Source: JAYEHK01 sp034659475 (GTDB lineage: Bacteria > Bacillota > Syntrophomonadia > Syntrophomonadales > Syntrophomonadaceae). Taken from it: 34,957 nt of DNA. Shown here one piece after another: positions 7,787 through 15,266 of the stretch (position 1 is the stretch's first letter; each line of letters begins with the position of its first letter). The DNA is taken from positions 1-34,957 of the forward strand of contig JAYEHK010000144.1 of assembly GCA_034659475.1 (NCBI GenBank), in the 5' to 3' direction. Position numbers and translations under genes: made by a program. Under the pieces are notes generated by a model, which did not search any database, was not told the origin of the DNA, and saw nothing but the letters and a program-made list of their open reading frames with translations.

Positions 7787-8293
7787 TCAACTGAACGGAC
7801 CGATGCCCAGCATGATTTCCTCTTCATGTTGGCCATCTGGAAACATCCATGAAGGAAAACATTCAAATTCCTCTACAGACGCATTTAGAGCCTCCGCTAG
7901 TTTATAGTAAAGGCAATATGCTGGTTCGTTGGATGGATTAACAGTAATTTCAATATACTTAACATTTTTACATGCTTCTCTTTCAAGCAGATGTTTTAGC
8001 ATGGTCATGCCCAATCCGCGGCGATGAAAACTTTTGTCTACGGCCACCTGCCAGACAAAAAGCACTGTTGAATCAGTTGGCGAAAGAAAAGCTGAAATAA
8101 AACCCGCAATTTTATTGTCTATCTCTGCCACCACACAAGTTTGGCTGAAATATCTACATAGCATAAGATAGCTATAGGAAGAGTTCAGATCAAGCCCTTT
8201 CGTACCTCTGATCAACTCCCAGATAGCTTTTCCATCTTCCTCAACAGGAACCCGTAATTGGATTTGTTGTGAAAGACTTTGTTTCGCGTTAAT
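7787..8293 (-). CDS. ectA: L-2,4-diaminobutyrate acetyltransferase with probable ATT start
   Basis: GNAT-fold enzyme that acetylates L-2,4-diaminobutyrate from acetyl-CoA, second step of ectoine synthesis. The acetyl-CoA site HRRGLGMTML and the EctA signature LDLNSSYSYL are present. The signature lies near the N-terminus, and translation from the first in-frame TTG (8215) would remove most of the first strand and helix of the fold. Reading upstream in frame, homology-like sequence (VPVEEDGKAIWELIRGTKG) continues to an in-frame stop at 8321-8323, with no ATG, GTG, TTG or CTG apart from the 8215 TTG. AAAGGAG at 8303-8309 stands 9 nt before ATT at 8293-8291, giving 168 residues, a normal EctA length. 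I therefore infer an ATT start. Confidence 0.85.
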   Translation of the reverse strand: MNAKQSLSQQIQLRVPVEEDGKAIWELIRGTKGLDLNSSYSYLMLCRYFSQTCVVAEIDNKIAGFISAFLSPTDSTVLFVWQVAVDKSFHRRGLGMTMLKHLLEREACKNVKYIEITVNPSNEPAYCLYYKLAEALNASVEEFECFPSWMFPDGQHEEEIMLGIGPFS

Positions 8294-8349
8294 AAAAAGC
8301 CACTCCTTTCGTAATCGATTTTACTTGATTTAGAACACAAAGGATCAAA

Positions 8350-8365
8350 GACCTGTCACCAGGTC
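8350..8365 (-). promoter_or_regulatory. GTGA-tetraloop hairpin in the ectA leader
   Basis: Minus-strand GACCTG-GTGA-CAGGTC forms a perfect 6-bp stem with a GNRA-type loop, followed by TTTGATCCTTTG. It lies about 60 nt upstream of the ectA ribosome binding site. The tail is too broken for a confident terminator; it may affect mRNA stability or translation. Confidence 0.35.
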
Positions 8366-8495
8366 ATCATCAAAATAATAATAAATGTGAAAATGTTAAA
8401 GAGACCAGTCTTGTTCTCTAAATGAGAAAAGACATGCGTTTTCAGGATGAGGATAAAACAGTGTGTTGATTGAATGATGCTTTATAGAAATGAAA

Positions 8496-8520
8496 AGACC
8501 AAAGAAGGAGCCTTTGGTCT
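8496..8520 (-). terminator. Expression-platform terminator of the ect riboswitch
   Basis: On the minus strand AGACCAAAG and CTTTGGTCT pair perfectly around GCTCCTT and are followed by TTTTC. It begins about 10-15 nt after the end of the riboswitch aptamer and about 200 nt before ectA. That is the position expected for ligand-controlled transcription attenuation. Confidence 0.8.
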
Positions 8521-8529
8521 AAATACCTG

Positions 8530-8664
8530 AAGCCTAGTCTCCCTTTTACGCTTACGAGGTTAGCTGACGGATTCGGGCTAGGGATAGCCCTACTGGAAAA
8601 ATCCAGATTCACCCCATTTAATTGGGTCCCCCGCTTCCCGACACAATCGGGAACTCAGCGAAAA
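8530..8664 (-). ncRNA. Cyclic-di-AMP riboswitch (ydaO/yuaA class) upstream of ectABC
   Basis: The minus-strand transcript carries in order the segments I recognise from the ydaO/yuaA aptamer: a P1 strand TTTTCGCT, CGGGGGACCCAA, GGGGTGAATC, a stem ending AGTAGGGCTATCCC, then CCGAATCCGTCAGCTAACC, TCGTAAGCG, and the closing AGCGTAAAA with GGGAGA. P1 pairs TTTTCGCT with AGCGTAAAA. Members of this class bind c-di-AMP and usually switch downstream genes off by terminator formation; the hairpin at 8496-8520 fits that. Targets in other bacteria include osmolyte and potassium transport. Here the only downstream genes are ectABC. Possible -10 boxes (TATAAC) lie near 8700-8715 but no clear -35. Confidence 0.88.
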
Positions 8665-8740
8665 ACAAGGTGTTTATGTAGTTTTTGATGTTCCTATGTT
8701 GTTATAAAGGTTATACTATTGATCCTGTAAAGGCAAACGC

Positions 8741-8766
8741 TATATACCGGCGTTAGCCAGTATATA
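8741..8766. repeat. TATATAC/GTATATA inverted repeat upstream of the riboswitch
   Basis: TATATAC and GTATATA arms (8741-8747, 8760-8766) enclose GGC-GTTA-GCC with one mismatch. It lies between the spoIVA terminator and the ect promoter region, so an operator for the ect operon is possible; it is not needed to explain the riboswitch. Confidence 0.4.
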
Positions 8767-8866
8767 ACCACACGCAATAGTCTCTTATGCCCTCAACTGC
8801 TATTTTTAGGGAATAACTGCCTGATACCTTATCATGCTACATGCTTCCTTGGCGCACCAACAAAAG

Positions 8867-8891
8867 CAAGCCAGTCAAAAAGACCGGCTTG
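8867..8891 (-). terminator. spoIVA terminator
   Basis: Minus-strand CAAGCCGGTC and GACTGGCTTG form a 10-bp stem (one G-T pair) with a TTTTT loop, followed by CTTTTGTTGG. It lies 50 nt beyond the spoIVA stop codon. Confidence 0.8.
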
Positions 8892-8940
8892 CGCATATGA
8901 TCTAATCGTCAAAGCGACTATCAATCGCACTCTTAATGTG

Positions 8941-10419
8941 CTATATGATAATACAGATAAGTCCGCCGCTTCCCTCATTGACAATCCTTTGGAGGGTATC
9001 CTGTAACTTGACCTGTGCATTCTCAGGCATCCGGTGAAGTTTGTTCTGAATCCCCTCCCGGACCAGATCATGTAGGGATTTTCCAAACATATTTGATTCC
9101 CAGATTTTGGCAGGATCTTCTTCGAATTCATCCAGCATATACCGTACCAGTTCCTCGCACTGTTTTTCAGTCCCGATAATGGGGGTAATCTCGGTCGTAA
9201 TATCTGCTCGGATGATGTGCAACGACGGTGCTTTTGCCCGCAGTTTTACGCCAAACCTGCTCCCCTGTTTAATAAGTTCCGGCTCTTCCAGAATCATTTC
9301 TTCCAGTCTGGGTGTAACCACTCCATAGCCTGACTCGTTCACTTCTTCAAGCGCGGAGGATACTTTGTCAAACTCTTTCTTGGCTACACTCAGATCCTTC
9401 AGTAATTTAACAATATCATGTTGTCCTTCAACCTCAAATCCACTTAATTCACTCAGAGACGTATAGAATAATTCTTCTGGAACCATGACTTCAATATTGG
9501 CAATCCCTGTTCCCAGATTCATTTCTTCCAGGCTTACATAGCTCACATTCTCGACATCTGTTAATTTTTCAACAGCACCATCAATATCCCGAACCTTTTT
9601 TATATCCAGCAATACATCTCGAATGGCATTTTCCATGTTTTCCCGCAGCCAGAAGTCTTCATCCAGCGCATCCACCCAGCGAGGAAGCTTTATATTGACT
9701 TCCTGAACCGGGAATTCATAGAGGACTTCCTCTAAAACACTATAGATTTGCTCTGTACTAATATTAGCCGCATCAATAGGAATTACGGTAACCCCAAAGT
9801 GAGTACTCAGATCATCAGCCAGTTCCAGGGTTTCCTTTTGATATGGATGGGTTGAATTCAGCAACACGATAAAGGGTTTATTTAGTTCTCTTAATTCCTG
9901 TATAACCCTTTCCTCTGCTGCTACATACTTCCCCCTGGGGATGTCACTGATGCTCCCATCGGTGGTCATAACGATACCAATCGTTGAATGATCTGCAATA
10001 ACCTTCCTGGTTCCTATTTCGGCCGCTTCTTCAAAGGGAACCTCATAGTCAAACCAGGGAGTTCTTACCATACGAGGCTCTTCGTCTTCTTCGTACCCCA
10101 ACGCCCCTTCAACTGCATAACCTACGCAGTCGACCAGCCGTACTTTGAAAGACATCCCGGTTTTGGTCAGGATTTCGATAGCCTCGTTGGGTACAAATTT
10201 GGGTTCAGTGGTCATGATGGTCTTGCCGGCGCCGCTCTGAGGAAGCTCGTCTTTCGCCCGCTCCCTTTCATAGACATCCTGTATATTTGGTAATACCATG
10301 AGTTCCATGAATCTTTTTATGAATGTAGACTTACCAGTTCTAACGGGGCCAACGATTCCCAAATAAATATCGCCACCCGTTCTTTCGGCGATATCATTTA
10401 AAATATGATTTCCTTCCAC
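8941..10419 (-). CDS. spoIVA: Stage IV sporulation protein A, spore coat ATPase
   Basis: Forms the ATP-dependent basement layer of the spore coat on the outer forespore membrane in the mother cell. The 492-residue protein begins with the family's ILNDIAERTGGDIYLGIVGP segment, has a Walker A motif GPVRTGKST (24-32), the LVDCVGYAVEGALG segment and the conserved C-terminal end EGSGGLICIII, which in Bacillus is needed for membrane anchoring. Length equals the Bacillus protein. The start is GTG at 10419 with GGGAGG about 10 nt upstream. It is monocistronic, ending in the terminator at 8867-8891. A mother-cell sigma-E promoter is expected, but I could not identify one with confidence in the 160-bp gap. 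Confidence 0.97.
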   Translation of the reverse strand: MEGNHILNDIAERTGGDIYLGIVGPVRTGKSTFIKRFMELMVLPNIQDVYERERAKDELPQSGAGKTIMTTEPKFVPNEAIEILTKTGMSFKVRLVDCVGYAVEGALGYEEDEEPRMVRTPWFDYEVPFEEAAEIGTRKVIADHSTIGIVMTTDGSISDIPRGKYVAAEERVIQELRELNKPFIVLLNSTHPYQKETLELADDLSTHFGVTVIPIDAANISTEQIYSVLEEVLYEFPVQEVNIKLPRWVDALDEDFWLRENMENAIRDVLLDIKKVRDIDGAVEKLTDVENVSYVSLEEMNLGTGIANIEVMVPEELFYTSLSELSGFEVEGQHDIVKLLKDLSVAKKEFDKVSSALEEVNESGYGVVTPRLEEMILEEPELIKQGSRFGVKLRAKAPSLHIIRADITTEITPIIGTEKQCEELVRYMLDEFEEDPAKIWESNMFGKSLHDLVREGIQNKLHRMPENAQVKLQDTLQRIVNEGSGGLICIII

Positions 10420-10510
10420 TTCTCATTTCCCTCCCTCGGATTTAGACTCGTAAAGGCACCCTCCTTCCGATTTAGGATACCCCTTATAAATCAGCATTTA
10501 AGCTATAACA

Positions 10511-10528
10511 GTATAAATATATTTATAC
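10511..10528. promoter_or_regulatory. Perfect 18-bp AT-rich palindrome upstream of spoIVA
   Basis: GTATAAAT followed by its complement ATTTATAC around the central dinucleotide AT gives an exact 18-bp palindrome, about 90 bp upstream of the spoIVA start and 27 bp from the gpsA terminator. Its symmetry and length fit a dimeric repressor site, but no matching regulator is obvious. Confidence 0.4.
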
Positions 10529-10554
10529 AAACGCGTTAATATAACCAGAAAAGA

Positions 10555-10582
10555 AAAAAGTGTGATTTTTACCACACTTTTT
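10555..10582 (-). terminator. gpsA terminator overlapping the stop codon
   Basis: Minus-strand AAAAAGTGTG and CACACTTTTT form a 10-bp stem around GTAAAAAT, followed by TCTTTTC. The 5' arm begins within the gpsA stop codon, so termination is immediate. Confidence 0.75.
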
Positions 10583-11612
10583 ACCATTCATTTAAGTTTA
10601 TCGCGTTTTCTTCCATCTCATGCTTTCGCTGTCGACACATCAACTTGACAACTTCCTGTCGAGGGCTTTTGTCTTCATATAGTATGTTATAACAGGCTTC
10701 CGTAATCGGCATCTCCACATTCATCTTCTGGGCCAATTGATGGAGAATCCTCGTCGTATGTACTCCTTCCACAACCATCCCAATCGTTTGCAGTGTTTCC
10801 TCCAGTCCTTTTCCCTGTCCAATCAATTCTCCTGCTCGACGGTTTCTCGAATACCGACTTCCGCAGGTTACAACCAGATCCCCCATTCCGCTGAGACCTG
10901 CAAAGGTTCTGGGGTAGCCTCCCAGTGCCTCGCCCATTCGAATGATCTCTGCCAGACCCCTTGTCATCAAGGCCGCCACTGTGTTATCCCCATACCCAAG
11001 ACCATAAATCACGCCTGTGGCAAGTGCAATAACGTTTTTCAAAGCACCGCCCAGCTCTACTCCTACTACATCCGGGTTGGTATATACCCTGAATAAATCA
11101 AACATAAACAGATCCTGAACAAAATAGGCGGTTTCCTTTTTATAGGCTGCCACAGTAACTGCCGTAGGAATTCCTTTCCCCACCTCTTCCGCATGAGAAG
11201 GCCCTGATAAAATGGCCAAACATTCTCTGACCCCTTGTCCCAACACCTCTTCCATTACCTGACTTAAACGTAACCCAGTGGGAATCTCCAGACCTTTAGC
11301 TGTATTAACCAAATACATACTGTCAGTGATGCAGTACTTGGCCTGCTGCAACACCTCTCTCTGGGCCTGCGCAGGTATTGATATTATGATCGCAGACGCA
11401 CCTTCCATCGCTTCTTGCATGTTTATCGTTGGCTTTACCATAACCGGTATATCAATACCAGGTAAAAAGCGTCTATTTTCTTGGTTTACCTTGATCTCTT
11501 CAATGCCGTCTTCAGGCCTTCCCCATAGATATACGATATATCCATTGTTAGCTAATATAACAGCCAGCGCTGTTCCCCAGCTGCCAGCCCCTAAAACACA
11601 AACCTTATTCAT
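10581..11612 (-). CDS. gpsA: NAD(P)-dependent glycerol-3-phosphate dehydrogenase
   Basis: Reduces dihydroxyacetone phosphate to sn-glycerol 3-phosphate, the backbone for membrane phospholipids; it feeds PlsY encoded just upstream in the same cluster. The 343-residue protein has the Rossmann motif VLGAGSWGTALA at the N-terminus, the GPSHAEEV segment, the catalytic lysine in GALKNVIALATG, and the C-terminal VEGVHTT segment. I start at ATG 11612 with GGAGG 5-6 nt upstream; four upstream residues are dispensable. Gene order der-plsY-gpsA-spoIVA is familiar from other Bacillota. Confidence 0.96.
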   Translation of the reverse strand: MNKVCVLGAGSWGTALAVILANNGYIVYLWGRPEDGIEEIKVNQENRRFLPGIDIPVMVKPTINMQEAMEGASAIIISIPAQAQREVLQQAKYCITDSMYLVNTAKGLEIPTGLRLSQVMEEVLGQGVRECLAILSGPSHAEEVGKGIPTAVTVAAYKKETAYFVQDLFMFDLFRVYTNPDVVGVELGGALKNVIALATGVIYGLGYGDNTVAALMTRGLAEIIRMGEALGGYPRTFAGLSGMGDLVVTCGSRYSRNRRAGELIGQGKGLEETLQTIGMVVEGVHTTRILHQLAQKMNVEMPITEACYNILYEDKSPRQEVVKLMCRQRKHEMEENAINLNEW

Positions 11613-11992
11613 ATATGCCTCCAAAATGTTTTATGACACAGCGGGACGTTTTTAGTGTGTCATTTTGGTTAGTAAGAAAATAAAAACGGATTATTCTAAT
11701 TCTAATAGGCTGAATAGACGCGGACTAACGCGGACCTTCAGGACCTTCGCGGACTTCATTTTTTTATTAAAACATAGATGACGCTTTCAGTTTCCATCAC
11801 CTTAAGCCTAGCTCCTTACTTATTTTCATCAGTGGTTGTGGGCTACGGTCATGGGTGGTTAGTACGAAAATACGAACTAAGAACGCACCCTACAGGTACC
11901 ACACTCAAGAGTGCTACCCTCGTGGAGGACAACTGATGTTCCCTTCGGTCACTTTTAACATAATACTGATTACACGGATTTACATTAATTTT
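11613..11992. other. 380-bp intergenic region with dispersed repeats
   Basis: No gene is visible. It holds CGCGGAC repeats near 11720-11757. It also holds an inverted copy (about 11811-11876) of the TAACCACCCATG...CACAACCAC(C/T)GATGAAAAT repeat found at 24760-24968. At 11895-11928 there are stem-loops GGTA-CACTC/GAGTG-TACC and CCTC/GAGG. A strong terminator between plsY and gpsA is not seen, so the two may still be cotranscribed through it. Confidence 0.5.
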
Positions 11993-12595
11993 TCACTGAA
12001 GATCTTTTGATACTTTGTCAGTAATCCTGGATTCTGTCCCGTTTCTGAATCGGCTGATGTTCTCCCGGTGACCATATATAACAATAATAGCGGCACATAA
12101 GCTCATGATCACATAAGAGAGCGATTCACCCATGATCAATGCTGCGATCGGAAACATAGCAGCCACACAGATCGAGGCAAGAGAGACATAGCGCGTAAAA
12201 ACAGCAACAACAATAAATGTCGTTAACAAAATCAGAAAAACGGAAGGCATCAAGACCAATATAACCCCACCGGTAGTCGCTACGCCTTTACCGCCACGGA
12301 AACGAAGAAACACCGTATAACAATGACCAATCACAGCAGCAAGGGCACAAAAAGCGGCCAGCAATTCTCCACCAAAATACAACCCAATCAATGCACACAG
12401 TGCCCCTTTTCCCAGATCTCCAAGGAACGAAAGTAGTGCAACTTTGACACCTACTGTTCGCAGTACATTGGTCGCACCAACGTTGCCACTCCCTTGAGAA
12501 CGAATATCAACCTTGCCTAAAATGGCACTTAGGATATACGAAAACGGAATGGCACCGATAAAGTAGCACAAGATAACCAGTAAAACTTCCTTCAC
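11993..12595 (-). CDS. plsY: Acyl-phosphate:glycerol-3-phosphate acyltransferase
   Basis: Membrane enzyme that transfers the acyl group of acyl-phosphate to glycerol 3-phosphate, the first acylation in phospholipid synthesis. The 200-residue, five-helix-type protein shows all three family motifs: GSGNVGATN, the FLRFRGGKGVAT segment and GHRENISRFRNGTE at the C-terminus. I start at GTG 12595 with GGAGG 7 nt upstream; an in-frame TTG at 12610 would sit inside the ribosome binding site region. It lies 20 nt after der and precedes gpsA. Confidence 0.96.
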   Translation of the reverse strand: MKEVLLVILCYFIGAIPFSYILSAILGKVDIRSQGSGNVGATNVLRTVGVKVALLSFLGDLGKGALCALIGLYFGGELLAAFCALAAVIGHCYTVFLRFRGGKGVATTGGVILVLMPSVFLILLTTFIVVAVFTRYVSLASICVAAMFPIAALIMGESLSYVIMSLCAAIIVIYGHRENISRFRNGTESRITDKVSKDLQ

Positions 12596-12615
12596 CCTTC
12601 TTCCTCCCAACAGTC

Positions 12616-13938
12616 CTAGTCTGAAGAATCCTTCTGCCGCACAATTAATCTTATGGGTGTACCTTCAAACCCAAAGGTATGCCGTAAGGTATTTTCCAGG
12701 TACCTTAAATATGAAAAATGAACCTGCTCAGGATTATTAGAAAATAACACAAAAGTTGGCGGCGCTGTGCTTACCTGGGTAGCATAATAGATTTTTATTT
12801 TCCTTCCCCCTCCGCCAGGCAAAGGGTTCAACAACATCGCCTCTGATATAACCCGATTTAATTCGGCGGTCGTAATTCTACGATGGTGTTGTTCTGCAAC
12901 GAAATCCACCATTTCAAGTACTTTAAAGATCCTTTTTTTCGTTAGGGCCGATATATAAAGAATTGGACAGTACGACAAAAATTTCAGATCCTCTCTGATC
13001 TCTTTATCAAAAGCATTCATGGTTCTGCCGTCTTTTTCAATTAGATCCCACTTATTTACGACCAGAATATGAGCCTTTCCCTGTTCATGAACATAACCGG
13101 CAATTCGTTGATCCTGTTCTATAACCCCTTCTGTCGCATCTAGCATAGTAACAACCACATCCGCACGGTCAATGCTTTTGAGAGATCGAACAACGCTATA
13201 TTTCTCGGTTGGCTCTTTAATACGAGATTTTTTCCGTATCCCCGCAGTATCAATTAACATATACCGATTACCCTCGTATTCAAAGGGCGTATCGATTGAG
13301 TCACGAGTGGTACCGGCAACATCGCTGACAATAACACGCTCTTCACCCAGGAAGGAGTTCACAAGAGATGATTTGCCCACATTGGGTCTTCCAACGATTG
13401 CAAGTTTAGTTGAATCAGGATCCTCTAGATATTCCTCAATCGGTGCAAAATTCTCAATCACTGCATCCAACAAAGTATTAGTATTAAGACCGTGCATCGA
13501 AGACACCGGTATGGGATCTCCTAGACCCAGATTGTAAAATTCATAGTATTCCAGTTGTTTATCAAAATTTTCCACCTTATTGGCAGCTAACACAACTGGT
13601 TTTCTGCTTTTTCGCAGAAGATTAGCGACCTGTTCATCTTCGGGCGTTATACCGTTTTTGGTATCCACCACAAATATTATAACATCCGCTTCCTCAAGCG
13701 CTAATTGGGCCTGTAATTTAATCTCCCGGGAAAATACATCTCCCTCATCAAAGCGGATTCCACCGGTATCAATTATAATAAAATCGCGCCCAGCCCAATC
13801 AGAATCATCATACATTCGATCCCTGGTGACCCCGGGGATATCCTCAACAATCGCCTTTCTTCTTCCCAGCAGACGATTAAAAAGGGTTGATTTTCCTACA
13901 TTAGGTCTTCCTACTATAGCCACTACGGGTTTTGACAT
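12616..13938 (-). CDS. der: Ribosome biogenesis GTPase Der (EngA)
   Basis: Essential GTPase needed for 50S subunit maturation. The 440-residue protein has the diagnostic tandem G domains, each beginning GRPNVGKS (residues 10-18 and about 183-191), with DTGG/DTAG G3 motifs and NKxE/NKWD G4 motifs, followed by a KH-like C-terminal domain (about 350-440). ATG start at 13938 with GGAGG 7 nt upstream. First gene of der-plsY-(gpsA), with its own promoter at 14014-14042. Confidence 0.98.
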   Translation of the reverse strand: MSKPVVAIVGRPNVGKSTLFNRLLGRRKAIVEDIPGVTRDRMYDDSDWAGRDFIIIDTGGIRFDEGDVFSREIKLQAQLALEEADVIIFVVDTKNGITPEDEQVANLLRKSRKPVVLAANKVENFDKQLEYYEFYNLGLGDPIPVSSMHGLNTNTLLDAVIENFAPIEEYLEDPDSTKLAIVGRPNVGKSSLVNSFLGEERVIVSDVAGTTRDSIDTPFEYEGNRYMLIDTAGIRKKSRIKEPTEKYSVVRSLKSIDRADVVVTMLDATEGVIEQDQRIAGYVHEQGKAHILVVNKWDLIEKDGRTMNAFDKEIREDLKFLSYCPILYISALTKKRIFKVLEMVDFVAEQHHRRITTAELNRVISEAMLLNPLPGGGGRKIKIYYATQVSTAPPTFVLFSNNPEQVHFSYLRYLENTLRHTFGFEGTPIRLIVRQKDSSD

Positions 13939-14013
13939 TGTTTTTCCTCCAAAATGAATGCAATTACGTTGTTGATTCTTATCTGCTTATCGCATTGTTT
14001 TTATTTCTTATCC

Positions 14014-14042
14014 ATTATCTACTAAAACCGTATCAATGACAA
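14014..14042 (-). promoter_or_regulatory. Sigma-A promoter of der-plsY
   Basis: Minus-strand TTGTCA (14037-14042), 17-bp spacer, GATAAT (14014-14019). It lies 76 bp upstream of der and separates this housekeeping unit from the sporulation genes upstream. Confidence 0.7.
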
Positions 14043-14092
14043 GTGCGTGGCATCATGTGAAGTCAGTATCAGGTTGCATTCGTTATGTTTTA

Positions 14093-14545
14093 TCACTGTT
14101 CAGATGCAGTACAGACAAGTTGAGATTTAAAAGCGAGTACTTGTTTTTCTAGTGTTTGCAGTTCTTTTTTCACAATCCAAAGAGCGATAGAATGGATAGT
14201 ACGCCTAAAAAACAGTAGATGAGTTAAGCGAAAAAGACGCATAAGAAAAAGGTCGTGTTTAATTTTCACCACTTTGACGATAAAATCCGCGGACGAAAAG
14301 CCTAAAATATCAACCAGTTGATCAATAGAAGTCTTAGCCATTGCAGGATCCGGTCCACCACCTAAGACATATACTCTATTGTTCATATCATCTGTCCCTA
14401 CAAAAATCGGCCGTCCGCAGATTTCAAGTTCGTAAAGCCCTGATATGGCTATACGGTAATCAGTTTTTTTTATCTCACCTGTAAAGAGTTTTGCTGCTAC
14501 GAATGGATGATACACACCCGTCATTCCTACGAACAATATGTTCAT
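14093..14545 (-). CDS. DUF3189 family protein, divergent copy
   Basis: A 150-residue protein beginning MNILFVGMTGVYHPFVAAKL, which aligns by eye with the N-terminus of its upstream neighbour (MKIIYHCFGGSHSSVTAAAI) and shares the segment around RIAISGLYELEICGRPIFVG and VYVLGGGPD. The glycine/serine loop FGGSHSS of the neighbour is replaced by VGMTGVYHP, and the C-terminal third is different and basic (LMRLFRLTHLLFFRRTIHSIALWIVK). ATG start with AGAGG 7 nt upstream, 10 nt after the previous gene. DUF3189 proteins occur in endospore formers; the biochemical function is unknown. Likely a paralogue that has diverged. Confidence 0.7.
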   Translation of the reverse strand: MNILFVGMTGVYHPFVAAKLFTGEIKKTDYRIAISGLYELEICGRPIFVGTDDMNNRVYVLGGGPDPAMAKTSIDQLVDILGFSSADFIVKVVKIKHDLFLMRLFRLTHLLFFRRTIHSIALWIVKKELQTLEKQVLAFKSQLVCTASEQ

Positions 14546-14555
14546 TTGTAAACCT

Positions 14556-15026
14556 CTATCCTGTACTCGCTTGTTTAATGATGTTTGATTTGGTCTGTTC
14601 AACCACCTTAATAAGCTGCATAAATGCCCTCTGCGTTCCTCTGGTAACCACAGGACGACCAATAAAAGGGAAACCAAGTCGTCGAGAGGTAAACCCTCCC
14701 AGCTTCATTCCCCAGTTTACCCATCTCATACAATTTACTACGATCAACTGATCCTCCACCTCTAAAACCTCTGCGACCCCCATTAGGATGTTGCTATACC
14801 TGTCCCCCATGCTCTTTTTTCCCAGTACATAAATCTCATTCTCCCATTCATCCTTACCCATAAAGCGAATGGTGCCAAAATCAGCATCCGTGGTCTTATC
14901 GTAAAAAGGAATCTTCATTAGTTCTTCACCTGTTGGCACTCTTGTTTTATCAAGTAAACCTAGATGAATGGCGGCAGCTGTCACCGACGAATGTGAACCC
15001 CCGAAACAATGATAAATAATTTTCAC
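14556..15026 (-). CDS. DUF3189 family protein
   Basis: A 156-residue soluble protein with the family N-terminus MKIIYHCFGGSHSSVTAAAIHLG, a glycine/serine/histidine loop that could bind a phosphate-containing ligand, and the conserved block FIGRPVVTRGTQRA. The start is GTG at 15026 with GGAGG 9 nt upstream. It sits in the sporulation cluster behind the YIEGIA protein and its capping subunit, an arrangement seen in endospore-forming Clostridia. No catalytic function is established to my knowledge, and the loop-based suggestion is inference. Confidence 0.85.
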   Translation of the reverse strand: MKIIYHCFGGSHSSVTAAAIHLGLLDKTRVPTGEELMKIPFYDKTTDADFGTIRFMGKDEWENEIYVLGKKSMGDRYSNILMGVAEVLEVEDQLIVVNCMRWVNWGMKLGGFTSRRLGFPFIGRPVVTRGTQRAFMQLIKVVEQTKSNIIKQASTG

Positions 15027-15071
15027 GACATCCCACCTCCTCTGAACACAAGAGGACGGTTCTTGTATTCA

Positions 15072-15266
15072 CTAGTGCCTCACGATAAAAAACACTCCAT
15101 TTTCCAGGTCATGTACATTCCCTCCCAGAATACGGGCGAGCAACAAACTCATGCGTTCCTGCTGTTCAGATGAATTTGCCACAAACACAGGGCACCCTCC
15201 CCCATGGACTTTATCTATTTCCTGTGTAACGATCGCGAGAATAAAATCTTTCAATCCATTATCCAT
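15072..15266 (-). CDS. Capping complex subunit for YIEGIA
   Basis: A 64-residue protein (MDNGLKDFILAIVTQEIDKV ... FFIVRH) of the short family named as capping complex subunit for YIEGIA. Its start codon overlaps the stop codon of the YIEGIA gene in TGATG, indicating translational coupling and a stoichiometric partnership. The central GGGCPVFVANSSEQQERMSLL stretch is the most conserved-looking part. It is predicted soluble, so it would sit on the face of the membrane protein. Function inferred from family name and neighbour only. Confidence 0.85.
   Translation of the reverse strand: MDNGLKDFILAIVTQEIDKVHGGGCPVFVANSSEQQERMSLLLARILGGNVHDLENGVFFIVRH

Noticed and set aside
7787..8215. EctA starting at TTG 8215 (142 residues)
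   Set aside because: It would start inside the conserved fold, just before LDLNSSYSYL, and no ribosome binding site precedes it; homologous sequence continues upstream.
8832..9131. 99-residue frame antisense-frame to spoIVA end
   Set aside because: Overlaps the spoIVA C-terminus and its terminator in another frame; no domain.
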